Shown: piece after piece, positions 53,401 to 64,000 of the stretch | Numbering within the stretch: position 1 is the first letter of the stretch | Layout: each line of letters starts with the position of its first letter | DNA from: Symsagittifera roscoffensis | Lineage: Eukaryota; Xenacoelomorpha; Acoela; Convolutidae | Length of the DNA: 64,000 nt | NCBI RefSeq assembly: GCF_963678635.1 | Contig: NC_087068.1 | Span: 7,497,027 to 7,561,026 of the forward strand | Direction: 5' to 3' | Notes under the pieces: model-generated | Databases searched by the model: none | Told to the model about the DNA's origin: nothing | What the model saw: only the letters and a program-made list of their open reading frames with translations | Made by a program: the position numbers and the translations under genes

Positions 53401-55920
53401 AAAATGTCAGAAAATTAACAAATCTGAACAAGGAGTCGTAAAAACAGGGGAAAAAGATGCAACGTTGCCATAACCGCGTGCCTTGTGAAAATTAGACGGA
53501 TTATTACGAGCCCAAATTGTAAACATTTTCCGAATTATAAACGGATTCCAGAACAGGAAAAATCAGATTTGTCGCGGAACCTGCAACACTGCTGCTAATC
53601 TTTGATCTTCTTTGCTGTTTTGAATTTCACAAACGAATAGCTAAAACACTGTATCGCTTTAAGAGGTTCAAGGGTAATTGCAGAATCCCCAAAATGGTAA
53701 TAAAATATAAGTATAGTAAAAGTGAAGAACCATCAACTGTAATTGGAATCCGCGAATTGTCAGCGGAAACCACGAACTGTCAGTCGAATCTGCATTTTGT
53801 TAGCGGATTCGCATAAAATATGTAGTTACTTCTTGAAAGTAACTTTGTTGAACAAAACATTTGCTTTTGTGGGTCATCTGCAAGACTATCCAATATTTTA
53901 ATTCCATTTATTGCCGACATTTGGAGCTCACACAGAAAAAAAACAAAATTGTGAAAGAATAAACAGTTTTACAATTCAAATACTAAAAGAATGAATACTT
54001 TCCCGATCTCAAACACTGAAAGAATGAGAAACAAGTTGAAGTAAATTATTTTATTGGTTCTAAGGGATATAAAAAAATTTCAGGTATTCTGAACAAAAAA
54101 AAAGTACATCCACGATTTAAGTTGAACACTGGATTCAGATTTTTTGTCTCCACATTTGCTAGAAATAATTTTAGCTGTAGATCTTAATTGTTCACACAAG
54201 GTCTGTTTCAGTTCAGTGCAGTAAACAAAACTGCGATCCACCTGTTTGTGAAATCCGCGTGAAATTACAGAAACCATAACAACTAGCTACATTTGCTTCG
54301 CTCGTTGTGGAGTCAGCAACAACACAAAAGTGCGGACCAAATTCAAGTTACAGGTATTTGTAAGTGAAGCCCACTTACACTTTGGACATTGTTTAAATAC
54401 TCGTCTATGGAATCCAGGAGCATGCTACACCAAACTGTGCGCCTACCCAAAGCATAGTTTGGAGTCGTAATGAAAACCACGCATGACCTCTAACAAAATT
54501 CCGTGAAGTATGAATTAGTAAAAAAAAAAACTCAATTCAAAACAAAATTAAACAAAAACATGCACGCTTCTTTATTCATTGTAATGTAGAAAAGAGAGAC
54601 CCATTGAATTTGTTTTATGTATTGAAAACTAAATTCAATCGTTTTCGAAGTCATTTTGTTTTTTCTTCCTGAAACATACCACGTAGGGCATTTTTATTGT
54701 AAATTATCATCGGTACAAAACGTAAGAAGCTATACTTGAGCAGACACCGAGAAAAACTCAAAACCGCAAAAAACACACGTTTTTTTATTATAGTTGCTGG
54801 TATTTTTAGCTACCGTCCGTATTTCAACATAATTTCCTCTCAATTGAGCTACAAAAGCCGCATAAAAATGACTGAAAACTTTCTAACTAATTATTTCCAT
54901 TTTGCTAAAGTCTAAAATAACATCAGAAAAATCGAAACTTACGACCTAACAAGTTTGGGCAGTAAATAACATACCAACTAACTACTGATCAACCTGGCAC
55001 CTAATTAACTATTTTATGCACTTACGACTTTTATAACTGACGACTTATTTATCTACTTTTTCAAGCATTTAAAAACTACTTAATACGATTTATTTAACTA
55101 TAACAAACTAACTGACTGATCTAGTTATCTTTTTAGCAATTAAAAAACCAAATAATACGAATTATTTAACTATAAGTAGCTGACTGATTAAACTAAAGAT
55201 AAATAGCGAGCTAATTAAAAAACTTGAAAACAAATAAAGGAAAAAAAACAGCCAGCTAAATACTTAATAACCTAAACACCAAAACTAAAAACAAATTAAC
55301 AAGCATAATAGCGAATAAACAGTAATAAAGAAACTATAAAAATTTAAAGTTAAAACTAATTGAGTTTTAAGCCAACAATTTATCTAATTATAAAGGCATT
55401 AAGACAAAATCAAAACCTAGTTTCACATATCTGACACATGCAACGTTTTGTGATTCGACACAGCATAACAGAGTATATTAAACCATTTTCTTTTTTGATA
55501 GCTTTTGTGCATAGTTTTGTGGATCTTTTTTGTGCACATTTTTGATAGATTTTGTGCTTAAAAATTTAACAAACTAACTAAATAAAAACAAAAAAATGGA
55601 CAAAAATCAAGTAATTTTAAAACAGACAAAAGTAATTAACTAAGAGTTCAGTTATTTTTTTAAAAGAGCATCCAAGCTACTTTTAAACTAATCTCAGAAA
55701 TACTGTTCAACAGAATTAGATTACAATTTCGAATGCTATTAAAACAGCTGACAAGTTAACAAACAACTATCAGATTAGATATAATGCCACTAAGAAAACT
55801 CAACAAAAAAGAAAAAATCAACTAAACAAAAATTAAAAAGTCAAAAACTAAAACCAACCAACAAAATTATCAACTCAAAAACACCTTTTAAAGAAATTAC
55901 TAAAATGACTAACAATAATA
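52780..55920. repeat. Low-complexity tracts dominated by CTAAC/ACTAA words
   Basis: Three stretches (about 52780-53400, 54940-55330 and 55560-55920) consist largely of irregular TAACTAAC, AACTAACTGA and AACAAGCTAAC words without fixed period. Probably eroded simple repeat that expanded before the segmental duplication, since it occurs at the same place in both units. Confidence 0.5.
53401..55330 (+). repeat. Segmental duplication, unit B
   Basis: Diverged copy of 51140-53400, slightly shorter. It includes the second minisatellite (53737-53812) and ends in the TAACTAAC-rich tract. Confidence 0.7.
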
Positions 55921-56003
55921 ATCAAGCTAAAAAATGTCAAGTTTTTTAACTATTAATATTCAACGCGAAAAAAATCTCGTATTTTAGTATATTTCTCAGT
56001 TTT

Positions 56004-56075
56004 TACTCTTCCTCTCTCTCTCTCTCTCTCTCTCTACTTTCAGTCTCTTCCTCGCATTCACTCTCCACCTCTCTA

Positions 56076-56110
<35 letters not shown>

Positions 56111-56116
56111 CTCTCC

Positions 56117-56162
<46 letters not shown>

Positions 56163-56165
56163 TTC
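56004..56165. repeat. CT/TC microsatellite
   Basis: Long interrupted (CT)n runs, the longest pure stretches near 56080-56106 and 56123-56155. Confidence 0.9.
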
Positions 56166-56320
56166 TTTTTCCTTATATTTCTATAATTTTCATTTTTTAT
56201 TTAGGCTGCTATTTTAGGAACCGATTTTCTAGAATCAAGTTGACAGCTTTTTATTCATGAACAGCGCGGTTACCAGCGCCGCAACCCTTTTAAACTGCAT
56301 GCTGCAAAAGTCAGGAAAAA

Positions 56321-56790
56321 AGAATCTGCAGCCACCCGTTAAGGTACCTTCCAATATTGCTTCAACTAGCATCCGTGCCGGCAACTATAACTTGAACATG
56401 CGATTTTAGATCCAGACTATTAAAAAAGTAAACAAAAATAGATTCTGCGGCCAATCGTTGAGCCACCTTCCAAAATTGCTTCAACTAGTTTCCAAGCCCG
56501 CGAATTGTAACTAGAACTAGTAATTTTAGGTCCATACTATTAAAAAAGTAAACAAAAATAGATTCTGCGGCCAATCGTTGAGCCACCTTCCAAAATTGCT
56601 TCAACTAGTTTCCAAGCCCGCGAATTGTAACTAGAACTAGTAATTTTAGGTCCATACTATTAAAAAAGTAAACAAAAATAGATTCTGCGGCCAATCGTTG
56701 AGCCACCTTCCAAACTTGCTTCAACTAGTTTCCAAGCCCGCGAATTGTAACTAGAACGTGCAATTTTAGGTCAAGACTATTATAAGTTTA
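56321..56790. repeat. 120 bp tandem satellite, four units
   Basis: Units start at 56321, 56441, 56561 and 56681 (GATTCTGCGGCCAATCG); the period is exactly 120. Units 2 and 3 are identical, unit 4 differs slightly and unit 1 is the most diverged. Each contains CTTCAACTAG and AAGTAAACAAAAATA. Confidence 0.9.
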
Positions 56791-57319
56791 TACCGCGAGT
56801 TTAGTTTTACGCTAATGTGCGACTATTTTTCAGACGACTGACATTTGTTTTCAGATCATCGCATTTAGTTTTTGGATTAGCGGATCTGAAATTAGATTGA
56901 ATGCCACTCATTTTTAGACTCAAAGCCAAAAACACTTTGTTCGCGGCTAGGAAAATCTGTCAAGTCTACGAAATTTCAGTATCAAATAGCAATTTTTTGG
57001 CACAAAAACTATTTCTTGAGGAGGTTTTGGCTAGTTTGAGCAACTTCGAATCGTTCAGTTGTTTTGAAACTTTTCAATCCGATTTTTTATATTAATGCCT
57101 GATAATTTCTCCACCCACCTGTGAAGTTTTTGTTGCAACCATTTGAAAAAATAAGAGGAACTTTGTATTTGAGTGTGTTTTAATTTTTGTTCCTACAACT
57201 GTTGAAAATGGGGAGGAACTTTGTACTTTTGTGTTTTCCATGCAATATCAACTACCACAACTCATAATTGGCAAGATTCAGGTGATACCTCATTTTAAAG
57301 CCTTTTCAGTCGTGATTTG

Positions 57320-58430
57320 AGCAACTCTAGAAAGTTTTGAGAAAACTAGAACGTGCAATTGTTATAACAATGTTATAACAATCACCATAAAACAATTTCT
57401 TCCTATTTAGAATCTTTTTAAACGAAAATCATGCAAATAATCAAAACCTCAAATTTTGTCAATTATCCTGATTAAATTGTTTGTTTTGTCAGACTTTTCC
57501 TCCGATATCATAACTCTAAATGCACACTTCAGTGAGAAAAATAGTTTTGAACACATTTTTTTTCAATTAACAAAAATACAAAACATCACAAAGCATAAAT
57601 GAGGTTTGCAATTATCTGCAAACATTAAATATCCCAAAATTTGGGACACTTCTTTGATTTCATTTAAACTATAGTTGACATACGCAACTTGATTTAAGTC
57701 TTCAATTTCCTTCGCAGTGGAGAGTCGAATCTGAATGTAGTGTCGCTTGTTCACATTGTACTTATTGATTGTGACACACACCCTCCTCAAGCTATGTTGC
57801 TATTTCAAATACTCTATTACAGATTTCGAGCTCCTGATCCATAATTGTTTCTTTTTCAGATTTGGCTTCATATATAAGTACAAGTCCAAGGTTTTCAGCA
57901 TCGTGAGTAACAGTATTCCGAATTGCTGATAATGCTTGTCCTTCTTTTTTACTAAGATAGCCTTGTTAGTTTTTTTTCAAATTACCCAAATTTTATTTTT
58001 AATAATTGAAAGCACAGTTTCAAGTTTATTTTCCCCTTGTAGGGTTTTTGGACCCAAACAAGTCTCCCAATTCTTTTTTGATTTTTTGAAAGTTCAATAT
58101 AGTTGGGACTGTCAATTTTTCATGAGTACAGTTTTGAAGAGCAAACTGGTCCGATGAGGAGAAATGAGAAAAATTATTTTGAGATAAAATGAAATTGGAA
58201 GTACGCAGTCATCGCGACTTCCATATATGGAAGTAGTACCAAATATGGAAGGTTTGGTATGATTTTTTCCTAAATGGAAATTGCGTAGGCGTTACCACTA
58301 CTGTATAAATCCACCATTTTCCGCAAAAAATCAATCTTCTCAATGGCAGATGCTATGTGTCAAGCTCTTCCCAGCTTTTATTCAGATTATACGAAATCAT
58401 TTTTCGGATTTTTTTTTTGAAAAAATTACC
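57320..58430 (-). repeat. Duplicated 1.1 kb locus, copy 1
   Basis: Matches 61440-62560 from AGAACGTGCAATTGTTATAA to the segment CAAGCTCTTCCCAGC. On the minus strand it preserves parts of the ORF seen in copy 2 (for example 57563-57790, with MRRVCVTINKYNV) but has early stops and shifts. It carries the paired CArG boxes at 58221 and 58239. Confidence 0.75.
58221..58248. promoter_or_regulatory. Two perfect CArG-box sequences, copy 1
   Basis: CCATATATGG (58221-58230) and CCAAATATGG (58239-58248) both fit CC(A/T)6GG, the consensus of SRF-type MADS factors, 18 bp apart. The same pair is present in the duplicate locus. Binding is inferred. Confidence 0.4.
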
Positions 58431-58672
58431 GACAACACCAAACACGTATGATACTCTGCAAAACAATACCAACACTGCAACCGCTACTGTATAAATCCAC
58501 CATTTTCGCAAAAATCAATCTTCCCAATGGCAGCTGCTATGTGTCGAGCTCTTCCCATTTTTATTCAGATTATAAGAAATCATTTTTCGGGTTTTTTTTT
58601 GGAAAAAATTTTCGAAAACACCAAACACGTATGATACTCTGCAAAACAATACCAATACTGCAACCACAACAC
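58301..58672 (+). repeat. 186 bp tandem duplication
   Basis: Two adjacent units starting CTGTATAAATCCACCATTTT, near 58301 and 58487, each ending in CACGTATGATACTCTGCAAA. It links the duplicated locus to the relic retroelement. Confidence 0.75.
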
Positions 58673-58689
58673 CATCACGTTAACACCAT

Positions 58690-59222
58690 TTATCAAATAG
58701 TAAACATTTTCAAAGAACACCACAAAACTATAGAACTACATTTTCATTATGATCACGAAGTCAGCAGAAAAAAGTTTACTAGCACTCATACTTACTATCG
58801 CTTCATCCAACGACACTTCCTACAAAATTCCCCCTAACGAAATCTCTTCAACCGTTACATGTTAATTAATTTCAAATAGAAATCTCCCTGATTTCCTAAA
58901 ATTACTCACTGTAATAAAACAACTAACCTCTTCGGCATCCTCGGGAAATATGACCCTTCCCACCAATTGTTTATTTTTGCCCTCTCACCAGCAACTTCTC
59001 CTATGAAAACTCTGGCCCCATTATCATCCCGCATGACTACCTATCCACATCCAACCTATCAATTACCCCTTTTCGAAAATATCCACAATATTAAATTCAA
59101 TCACAATTTCTATCAGCTCATACAAAATACGCACACTGAATTCACAGCCAATCTTGAAGAAGTCAACAACATATGCACTCTTGAACTTCGTTGGCCACGA
59201 TTTTGAACTAAAGACATCATTC
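58690..59222 (+). pseudogene. Relic of the 559 aa retroelement ORF, first tandem copy
   Basis: Frame-shifted remnants match the 559 aa protein of the 18.9 kb element: HYDHEVSRKKFTSTHTYYRF corresponds to its LHCSHD...THTYTYYRF segment, and FENIHNIKFNHNFYQLIQNT to FIHNTKFNHKLYNLIQNT. Several stops and shifts. Orientation opposite to the large element. Confidence 0.75.
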
Positions 59223-59356
59223 ACATGCTCAAAAAGCTTTCACTGCACTCACCCATGATTGAAATTAACTTCCCAATGAATTGTTATCGGACCTCGACCC
59301 ACGATAAGTATGAAATTAAGTTTTAGTAATTATTTGTCAATATTTCACTGTACGGG

Positions 59357-59560
59357 TGGAACCAGTTCAAAACAAATATTTTAAATGCTCAATCATATTC
59401 TCGATAACTTTCACTGTAAAATATTTAGAACTTGCCAATCATGATCCAAGACTGAAATTTACAATATTTTTTAAGGCTGAAACTATTTAAACTTTCGGAA
59501 GTAGTTGCTCTTCCTCTTCTCCTTTGCAAAAATACTAGTATATACTAATTCTACTGAGAC
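59357..59560 (+). repeat. Truncated LTR remnant of the relic element
   Basis: Begins TGGAACC like the sense-strand LTR of the large element and keeps the CACTGTAAAATATTT and CCAATCATGATCC blocks, then is cut by the tandem duplication join after CTGAGAC (59560). Confidence 0.65.
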
Positions 59561-59562
59561 TT

Positions 59563-60030
59563 TATCGCTTTATCCAACGACACTTCCTACAAAGTTCCCC
59601 CTAAGGAAATCTTTTCAACCGTTACATGTTAATTAATTTCAAATATACTTCTCCCTGTTTTCCTAAAATTACTCACTCTATTAAAACAACTAACCTCTTC
59701 GGCATCCTCGGGAAATATGACCCTTCCCACCAATTGTATATTTTTGCCCTCTCACCAGCAACTTCTCCTATAAAAACTCTGGCCCCATTATCATCCCGCA
59801 TGACTACCTATCCACATCCAACCTATCAAATACCCCTTTTCGAAAATATCCACAATACTAAATTCAATCACAATTTCTATCAGCTCATACAAAATACGCA
59901 CACTGAATTCACAGCCAATCTTGAAGAAGTCAACAAAACAACATATGCACTCTTGAACTTCGTTGGCCACGATTTTGAACTAAAGACATCATTCACATGC
60001 TCAAAAAGCTTTCACTGCACTCACCCATGA
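59563..60030 (+). pseudogene. Relic of the 559 aa retroelement ORF, second tandem copy
   Basis: 770 bp downstream of, and nearly identical to, the first copy. The frame here is open for 134 codons and aligns with INSKYTSPFF, GILRNYDP and HNTKFNHKLYNLIQNT of the 559 aa protein. A few base differences separate the two copies, so the duplication is recent relative to the decay. Confidence 0.75.
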
Positions 60031-60128
60031 TTGAAACTAACTTCCCAATGAATTGTTATCGGAACTCGACCCACGATAAGTATCAAATTAAGTTTTAGTA
60101 ATTATTTGTCAATATTTCACTGTACGGG

Positions 60129-60479
60129 TGGAACCAGTTCAAAACAAATATTTTAAATGCTCAATCATATTCTCGATAACTTTCACTGTAAAATGTTTAG
60201 AACTTGCCAATCATGATCCAAGACTGAAATTTACAATATTTTTTAAGGCTGAAACTATTTAAACTTTCGGAAGTAGTTGCTCTTCCTCTTCTCCTTTGCA
60301 AAAATACTAGTATATACCAATTCTACTGAGACTAGGAATTATATGAGTATGATTAAGATCAGTATGGGACTAAGAATCTGTACAAATCAAACCGGCCGAA
60401 AACAAGATAGCGTGACGAACTGACGTTGTACCCTATCCGAACTGTTTTTATGAGAAATCTGCCCCCGAACCTAAACTCA
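60129..60479 (+). repeat. LTR remnant, plus-strand relative of the large element
   Basis: From TGGAACC to CTAAACTCA it aligns with the sense-strand LTR. The best block is GGCCGAAAACAAGATAGCG, followed by TGACGAACTGACG and TACCCTATCCGA. Overall identity is perhaps 60-65%, but this core of about 50 bp is nearly 90% identical. Confidence 0.75.
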
Positions 60480-61439
60480 ATGCTTCGCAAAACTAAAAAA
60501 AAAGCTCCCTAGCCTCAAGTCAAAAGCAATCAATTTTACCAGCAATCATAGGCTCTATCCTCTGATTTTCACGGTATCGGATTATCCTGCAGTTGGATAA
60601 AAATTTGATTATCTATAAAAACATATACAGATTTAAGATCTGCTGTATTTTTATCTAGCAAAACTTCGATTAAGTAGTTTTGATAAACGATTCAAACACA
60701 TTTTATTTTGTAAAAATTTTATACCGTATAACTTCATTACATAATCATTGTTAAAACACATCAAAATTTTTTCTTTCTATATCAAAATTTCTATATCACT
60801 ATAAACAAATTATTTACACAATATCAAAGGATTATGTACGGATTCTCTACAGAATATAGACCGATGATATAAAGATGATACGCAGACTGCATAAAGGTTA
60901 AATACAGATTTTATGCAGACTATATACATGTTATTAGCAGAAAGTTTACCAGTTTTCCCAACAATCTTTTTTTTATTGCAGTTTTTGTACTGATGTTTAA
61001 TCTCTAAAAAAATATTATTCTTTTTGTGTGAATAGGCTACAGCAAAAAAAATGCACATGTTAATTTTTCAATGTTTTATTGAGTTTTTTTTTTACAAAAC
61101 AGCGCTCCTTTACAAAACAGGTTGATCTTTTAAATGGTTTTACAATGATTTAATCTTTTAAATGGTGTTTTATTGATGTTTTTTTTTACAAAACAGCGCT
61201 GAACAGGTTGATCTTTTAAATGGCTTTGCTCTTGAAAAAGTTTTGCACAAAATTACTTTTCTTACCGTGGAAACCTCTAGAATGCAAAACCTTAGAGGGT
61301 TTTCTTGAAATTTGTAGCTTGCGGTAACCAAATTTTCCTCCAGTGAGTTCAATTCATGATAAAACTAAGAAGAAATTTTCCTGACTGCAGTTTTGTCAAA
61401 AAAAATTAATTTTTATTCTGAAATTGTTAGGACCCCTCT
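60480..61439. other. Non-coding interval with a short internal duplication
   Basis: 61087-61220 contains two copies of TTTACAAAACAGCGCT and three of a TCTTTTAAATGG block. 60830-60950 has irregular ATACAGACTxTAT words. No gene. Confidence 0.4.
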
Positions 61440-61812
61440 AGCAACTCTAGAAAGTTTTGAAAAAACAAGAACGTGCAATTGTTATAACAATGTTATAACA
61501 ATCAGCATAAAACATTTTCTTCCTATTTAGTCTTTTTTTAACGAAAATCATGTAGACAATCAAAACCTCAAATTATGTCAACTATCCTGATTAAATTGTT
61601 TGTTTTGTCAGACTTTTCCTCCGATATCATAACTCTAAATGCACACTTCAGTGAGAGAAATAGTTTTGAACCAAAATTTTTTCAATTAACAAACATACAA
61701 AACATCACAAAGCATAAATGAGGTTTGCAATTATCAACAAACCTTAAATATCCCAAAATTTGGGACACTTCTTTGATTTCATTTAAACTATAGTTGACAT
61801 ACGCTATTTGCT

Positions 61813-62277
61813 TCAAGTCGTTAATTTCTTTTGCAGTGGAGAGTCGAATCTGAATGTAGTGTCGCTTTCAGACACTACATTGCTGATTGATTGTACTTCT
61901 TGATTGTGACACACATTGTACTTCTTGATTGTGACACACACCCTCCTCATGCTGATTGTTGCTATTTCAATTACTCTATTACAGATTTCGAACTCCTGAT
62001 TCATAATTGATTCTTTAACAGATTTGGCTTCATCTATAGGTACGAGTTCAAAGTTTTCAGCATCGTGAATAACCTTATTCTGGATTGCCGATATTGCTTC
62101 TCCTTCTTTTTTCTTACTATGATAGACTTCTTGGTAATTTTCAAATTGTCCCAAACCATTTAATTTTAATAGTTGAAAGCACGGTTTGAAGTTTTCCCCT
62201 TGTCGGATTTTTGGACCCAAACAAGTCTCCCAATTTTTTTTGATTTTTTGAAAATTCAATATAGTTGGCACTGTCAA
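61813..62277 (-). CDS. ORF of the duplicated locus, 154 codons, unknown
   Basis: Open frame without an early ATG (first codon TTG; a stop lies four codons upstream), so it may be an exon or a decayed gene. It encodes a mixed charged protein with WETCLGPKIRQGENFKPCF, EGEAISAIQNKVIHDAENF and EFEICNRVIEIATISMRR segments and no signal peptide or membrane helix. The equivalent in copy 1 is broken. Paired CArG boxes lie about 110-125 bp upstream. Family not recognised. Confidence 0.35.
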   Translation of the reverse strand: MTVPTILNFQKIKKNWETCLGPKIRQGENFKPCFQLLKLNGLGQFENYQEVYHSKKKEGEAISAIQNKVIHDAENFELVPIDEAKSVKESIMNQEFEICNRVIEIATISMRRVCVTIKKYNVCHNQEVQSISNVVSESDTTFRFDSPLQKKLTT

Positions 62278-62382
62278 TTTTTCATGAGTTCAATTTTGAA
62301 GAGCAAACTGGTCCGATGAGGAGAAATGAGAAAAAAGATTTTGAGATTAAATGAAAATGGTAGTACACAGTCATCGCGATTT

Positions 62383-62410
62383 CCATATATGGAAGCAGTA
62401 CCAAATATGG
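62383..62410. promoter_or_regulatory. Two perfect CArG-box sequences, copy 2
   Basis: CCATATATGG (62383-62392) and CCAAATATGG (62401-62410), same spacing as in copy 1. Both are upstream of the 154-codon frame. Confidence 0.4.
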
Positions 62411-62560
62411 AAGGTTTTTTATGATTTTTTTCTGCATGGAAAGTGCCACTACTGTAAAAATCCACCATTTTCCGCAAAAATCAATCTTTTCAATGGCAGC
62501 TGCTTTGTGTCAAGCTCTTCCCAGCTTTTATTCAGATTATAAGATATCCTTGTTTATTTC

Positions 62561-63870
62561 CGTTTCCAATAAATTTTACGAAATTTGCATAGTAAACCAA
62601 GGTTATTGTGTGTCTACTCACAATTTTTCTGCTCCTTAGGACGTTGCATATTTCCTTTAGTTTTAAAAGGAACATCTCTTAGCCAAATTCTTCAGAGATT
62701 AGACAAATAGCAATACATATATCAAGAAATTGATTGTCTTTACACTTTGTACAAACACAGATTTTTTTAAAGAATTGTCACACTAAGTGGGAATTGTTCA
62801 ATCAGCTTAGTTACGAAGTTAAGCATAATTTACGATGGGAAGGAGCTGAAAAAACACCAAGCGTATCAAAGAAACGACTCGTTCGGAAAAAGTTGTAATC
62901 AAAAACTTGCACCTACGCAAACTCTGGGCTCAGCATTTTTAGACAGAATTCAAAAAATTTGATTTATTCAATATATTTGGCTGTTTAATTGTTGGTTATG
63001 GTTCTGTAAATAGTGAGCGTGTCATTTTTTCTAATAATTCTTGATTATTTCTTTATAAAAACTTAGTCAGAGTTGTTTTTATTTCAATTCAATTGCTTTT
63101 CAACGAATAATTTTATGTTATTTATTTTTATAAGATGCAGAAAAAGTAATCAATTTTAACAAGTGTGCATCTTCTTAAGAACTTTGCTTGCAGTACTCAA
63201 CTTTTTTCAAATAAAAAAAATGTTTGCAAAAACCTAACTTCCTTCTTCTTCTTGTTAAAATATTGCTTAGAAATTATCAGTATTGATGTATTCGAGCGCT
63301 TTTCACTATCCTAATACACTTTGCTGATGTTTTTGATTAAGACAGGTAAAAAAATAGATTTCTTAAAGTTTAGTTTCTAATAGTGCAAGAAAATCTTGTT
63401 ACAATTTTCTTCAAAATGCGAAAAAAATTAAAGAAGTTTAACTATTTTGATTTTTAACCAGTGCGAAAAAAATATTATGAAAAAAATATTATGAAAAATA
63501 TTATGAAATTTTTTTCAAGATTTTTTAAGAATATGTGCAAAAACAAAATTTCTTTTTTCTTATGCATATGCTAAAGCACAAAATTTCATTCCAGAAAACT
63601 TGTTAAATTATTGCTAAAAAGTTTTCATTATTGATGATTTTAAGTGCTATTCCCTATCCTAATACACTGTTTTTCCGATACTTTTGATCAATAGACATGC
63701 AAAAGAGAGTTTTTTTGTTCAAAATTAAAACACAGAAGTTCAGTTACTTTAATTAATAACTTAATCCACGAAAACGACAAAAAATGCTACATATCAGTCA
63801 CATTACAAAGAAAGAACGGACAAAATGGTGAAAAACTCCTATCAAAAAATTTTGACAAACACGCCTATAG
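62561..63870. other. Non-coding interval
   Basis: AT-rich. 63255-63360 and 63608-63705 share CTATCCTAATACACT and TTTTGATxAA blocks, a diverged tandem duplication. No gene. Confidence 0.4.
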
Positions 63871-64000
63871 AAAATTTTACTAATGAATCACACATACTTT
63901 GGAGCCATCAATTACGACATCAACCTTGATATGAAACCTGACTATGCCATAAGTAGATTTTTTCAAGAACTGTCACTATCAGAGTTTGAAGCACTATTTT
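63871..64000 (+). pseudogene. Env-like relic of a diverged family member (cut by window end)
   Basis: The frame from 63871 (ATG 63883), running to the edge, aligns with the Env-like segments around 13950-14100 of the large element: MNHTYFGAINYDINL corresponds to MNSTYFGNIHYDIHL, continuing through DYAISRFF. Where the large element has TAA (13991-13993), this copy has CAA, so the two Env pieces are one reading frame here. Upstream a TAG lies at 63868-63870, so the copy is truncated or decayed. Same strand as the 58.7-60.5 kb relic. Confidence 0.7.

Larger units (their letters stand above)
61440..62560 (-). repeat. Duplicated 1.1 kb locus, copy 2
   Basis: Copy of 57320-58430. The two lie on either side of the relic retroelement and share orientation. 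CArG boxes recur at 62383 and 62401. Confidence 0.75.

Noticed and set aside
1-64000. CRISPR array, rRNA genes, intact tRNA genes
   Set aside because: No regularly spaced repeats with unique spacers, no rRNA signature and no complete cloverleaf seen.

Overview
The window looks like AT-rich, repeat-dense nuclear DNA of an invertebrate metazoan. There are no bacterial operons and no ribosome binding sites. Splice-like signals are common, retroelement families are metazoan in type, and tandem repeats, palindromic miniature elements and diverged segmental duplications fill most of the non-coding DNA. The species cannot be named from the sequence. No intact host gene can be asserted.

The centrepiece is an 18.9 kb LTR retroelement on the minus strand (8902-27814). 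Its two LTRs of about 405-410 bp are close to 97% identical by eye, begin TG and end CA, and each carries an AATAAA on the sense strand. Read 5' to 3' (right to left) it has: 5' LTR, putative primer-binding site, a 1.25 kb leader with internal repeats, a small very basic ORF (155 aa), a 426 aa ORF that is in frame with the next ORF across a single TGA, Gag-protease-RT (1354 aa), RNase H-integrase (926 aa, shifted one frame at an A9 run), a 53-codon two-helix membrane ORF, a 380-codon Pro/Ser/Gln-rich ORF with no methionine codon, a signal-peptide-bearing Env-like glycoprotein in pieces, a 559 aa ORF of unknown function, 1.6 kb of 3' non-coding DNA and the 3' LTR. RT, RNase H, DDE integrase and a GPY/F-like module place it in Ty3/gypsy (Metaviridae). 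Its size, env and at least five extra ORFs make it a complex, retrovirus-like or Ogre-like element. Three of its frame breaks fall in homopolymer A runs.

At the right, on the plus strand, lie remains of a diverged relative: two tandem copies of the C-terminal half of the 559 aa ORF followed by LTR remnants (58.7-60.5 kb), and the start of an Env-like fragment (63.88 kb to the edge). These independently support the extra ORF and the Env frame as real parts of the family.

Left flank (1-8.9 kb): a broken gag-like or coiled-coil ORF on the minus strand that runs off the edge; upstream of it a 3 kb field with about 15 forward and 4 reverse copies of an ACCCYTCCGGATTG-like motif; a 2 kb inverted-repeat element; a decayed retroelement-type nuclease ORF (7839-8378); and a 124 bp palindromic MITE.

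Right of the element (27.8-64 kb): mostly non-coding, with decayed pieces resembling an ABCG transporter (34.7-35.0 kb), a diverged tandem duplication (38.5-39.5 kb), a three-unit tandem array with 3.24 kb period (39.6-47.9 kb) carrying splice-like signals, a stop-interrupted coding relic (48 kb), three copies of a 125 bp palindromic element, a 2.2 kb duplicated unit, a CT microsatellite, a 120 bp satellite, and a 1.1 kb duplicated locus with paired CArG-box sequences that brackets the relic retroelement.
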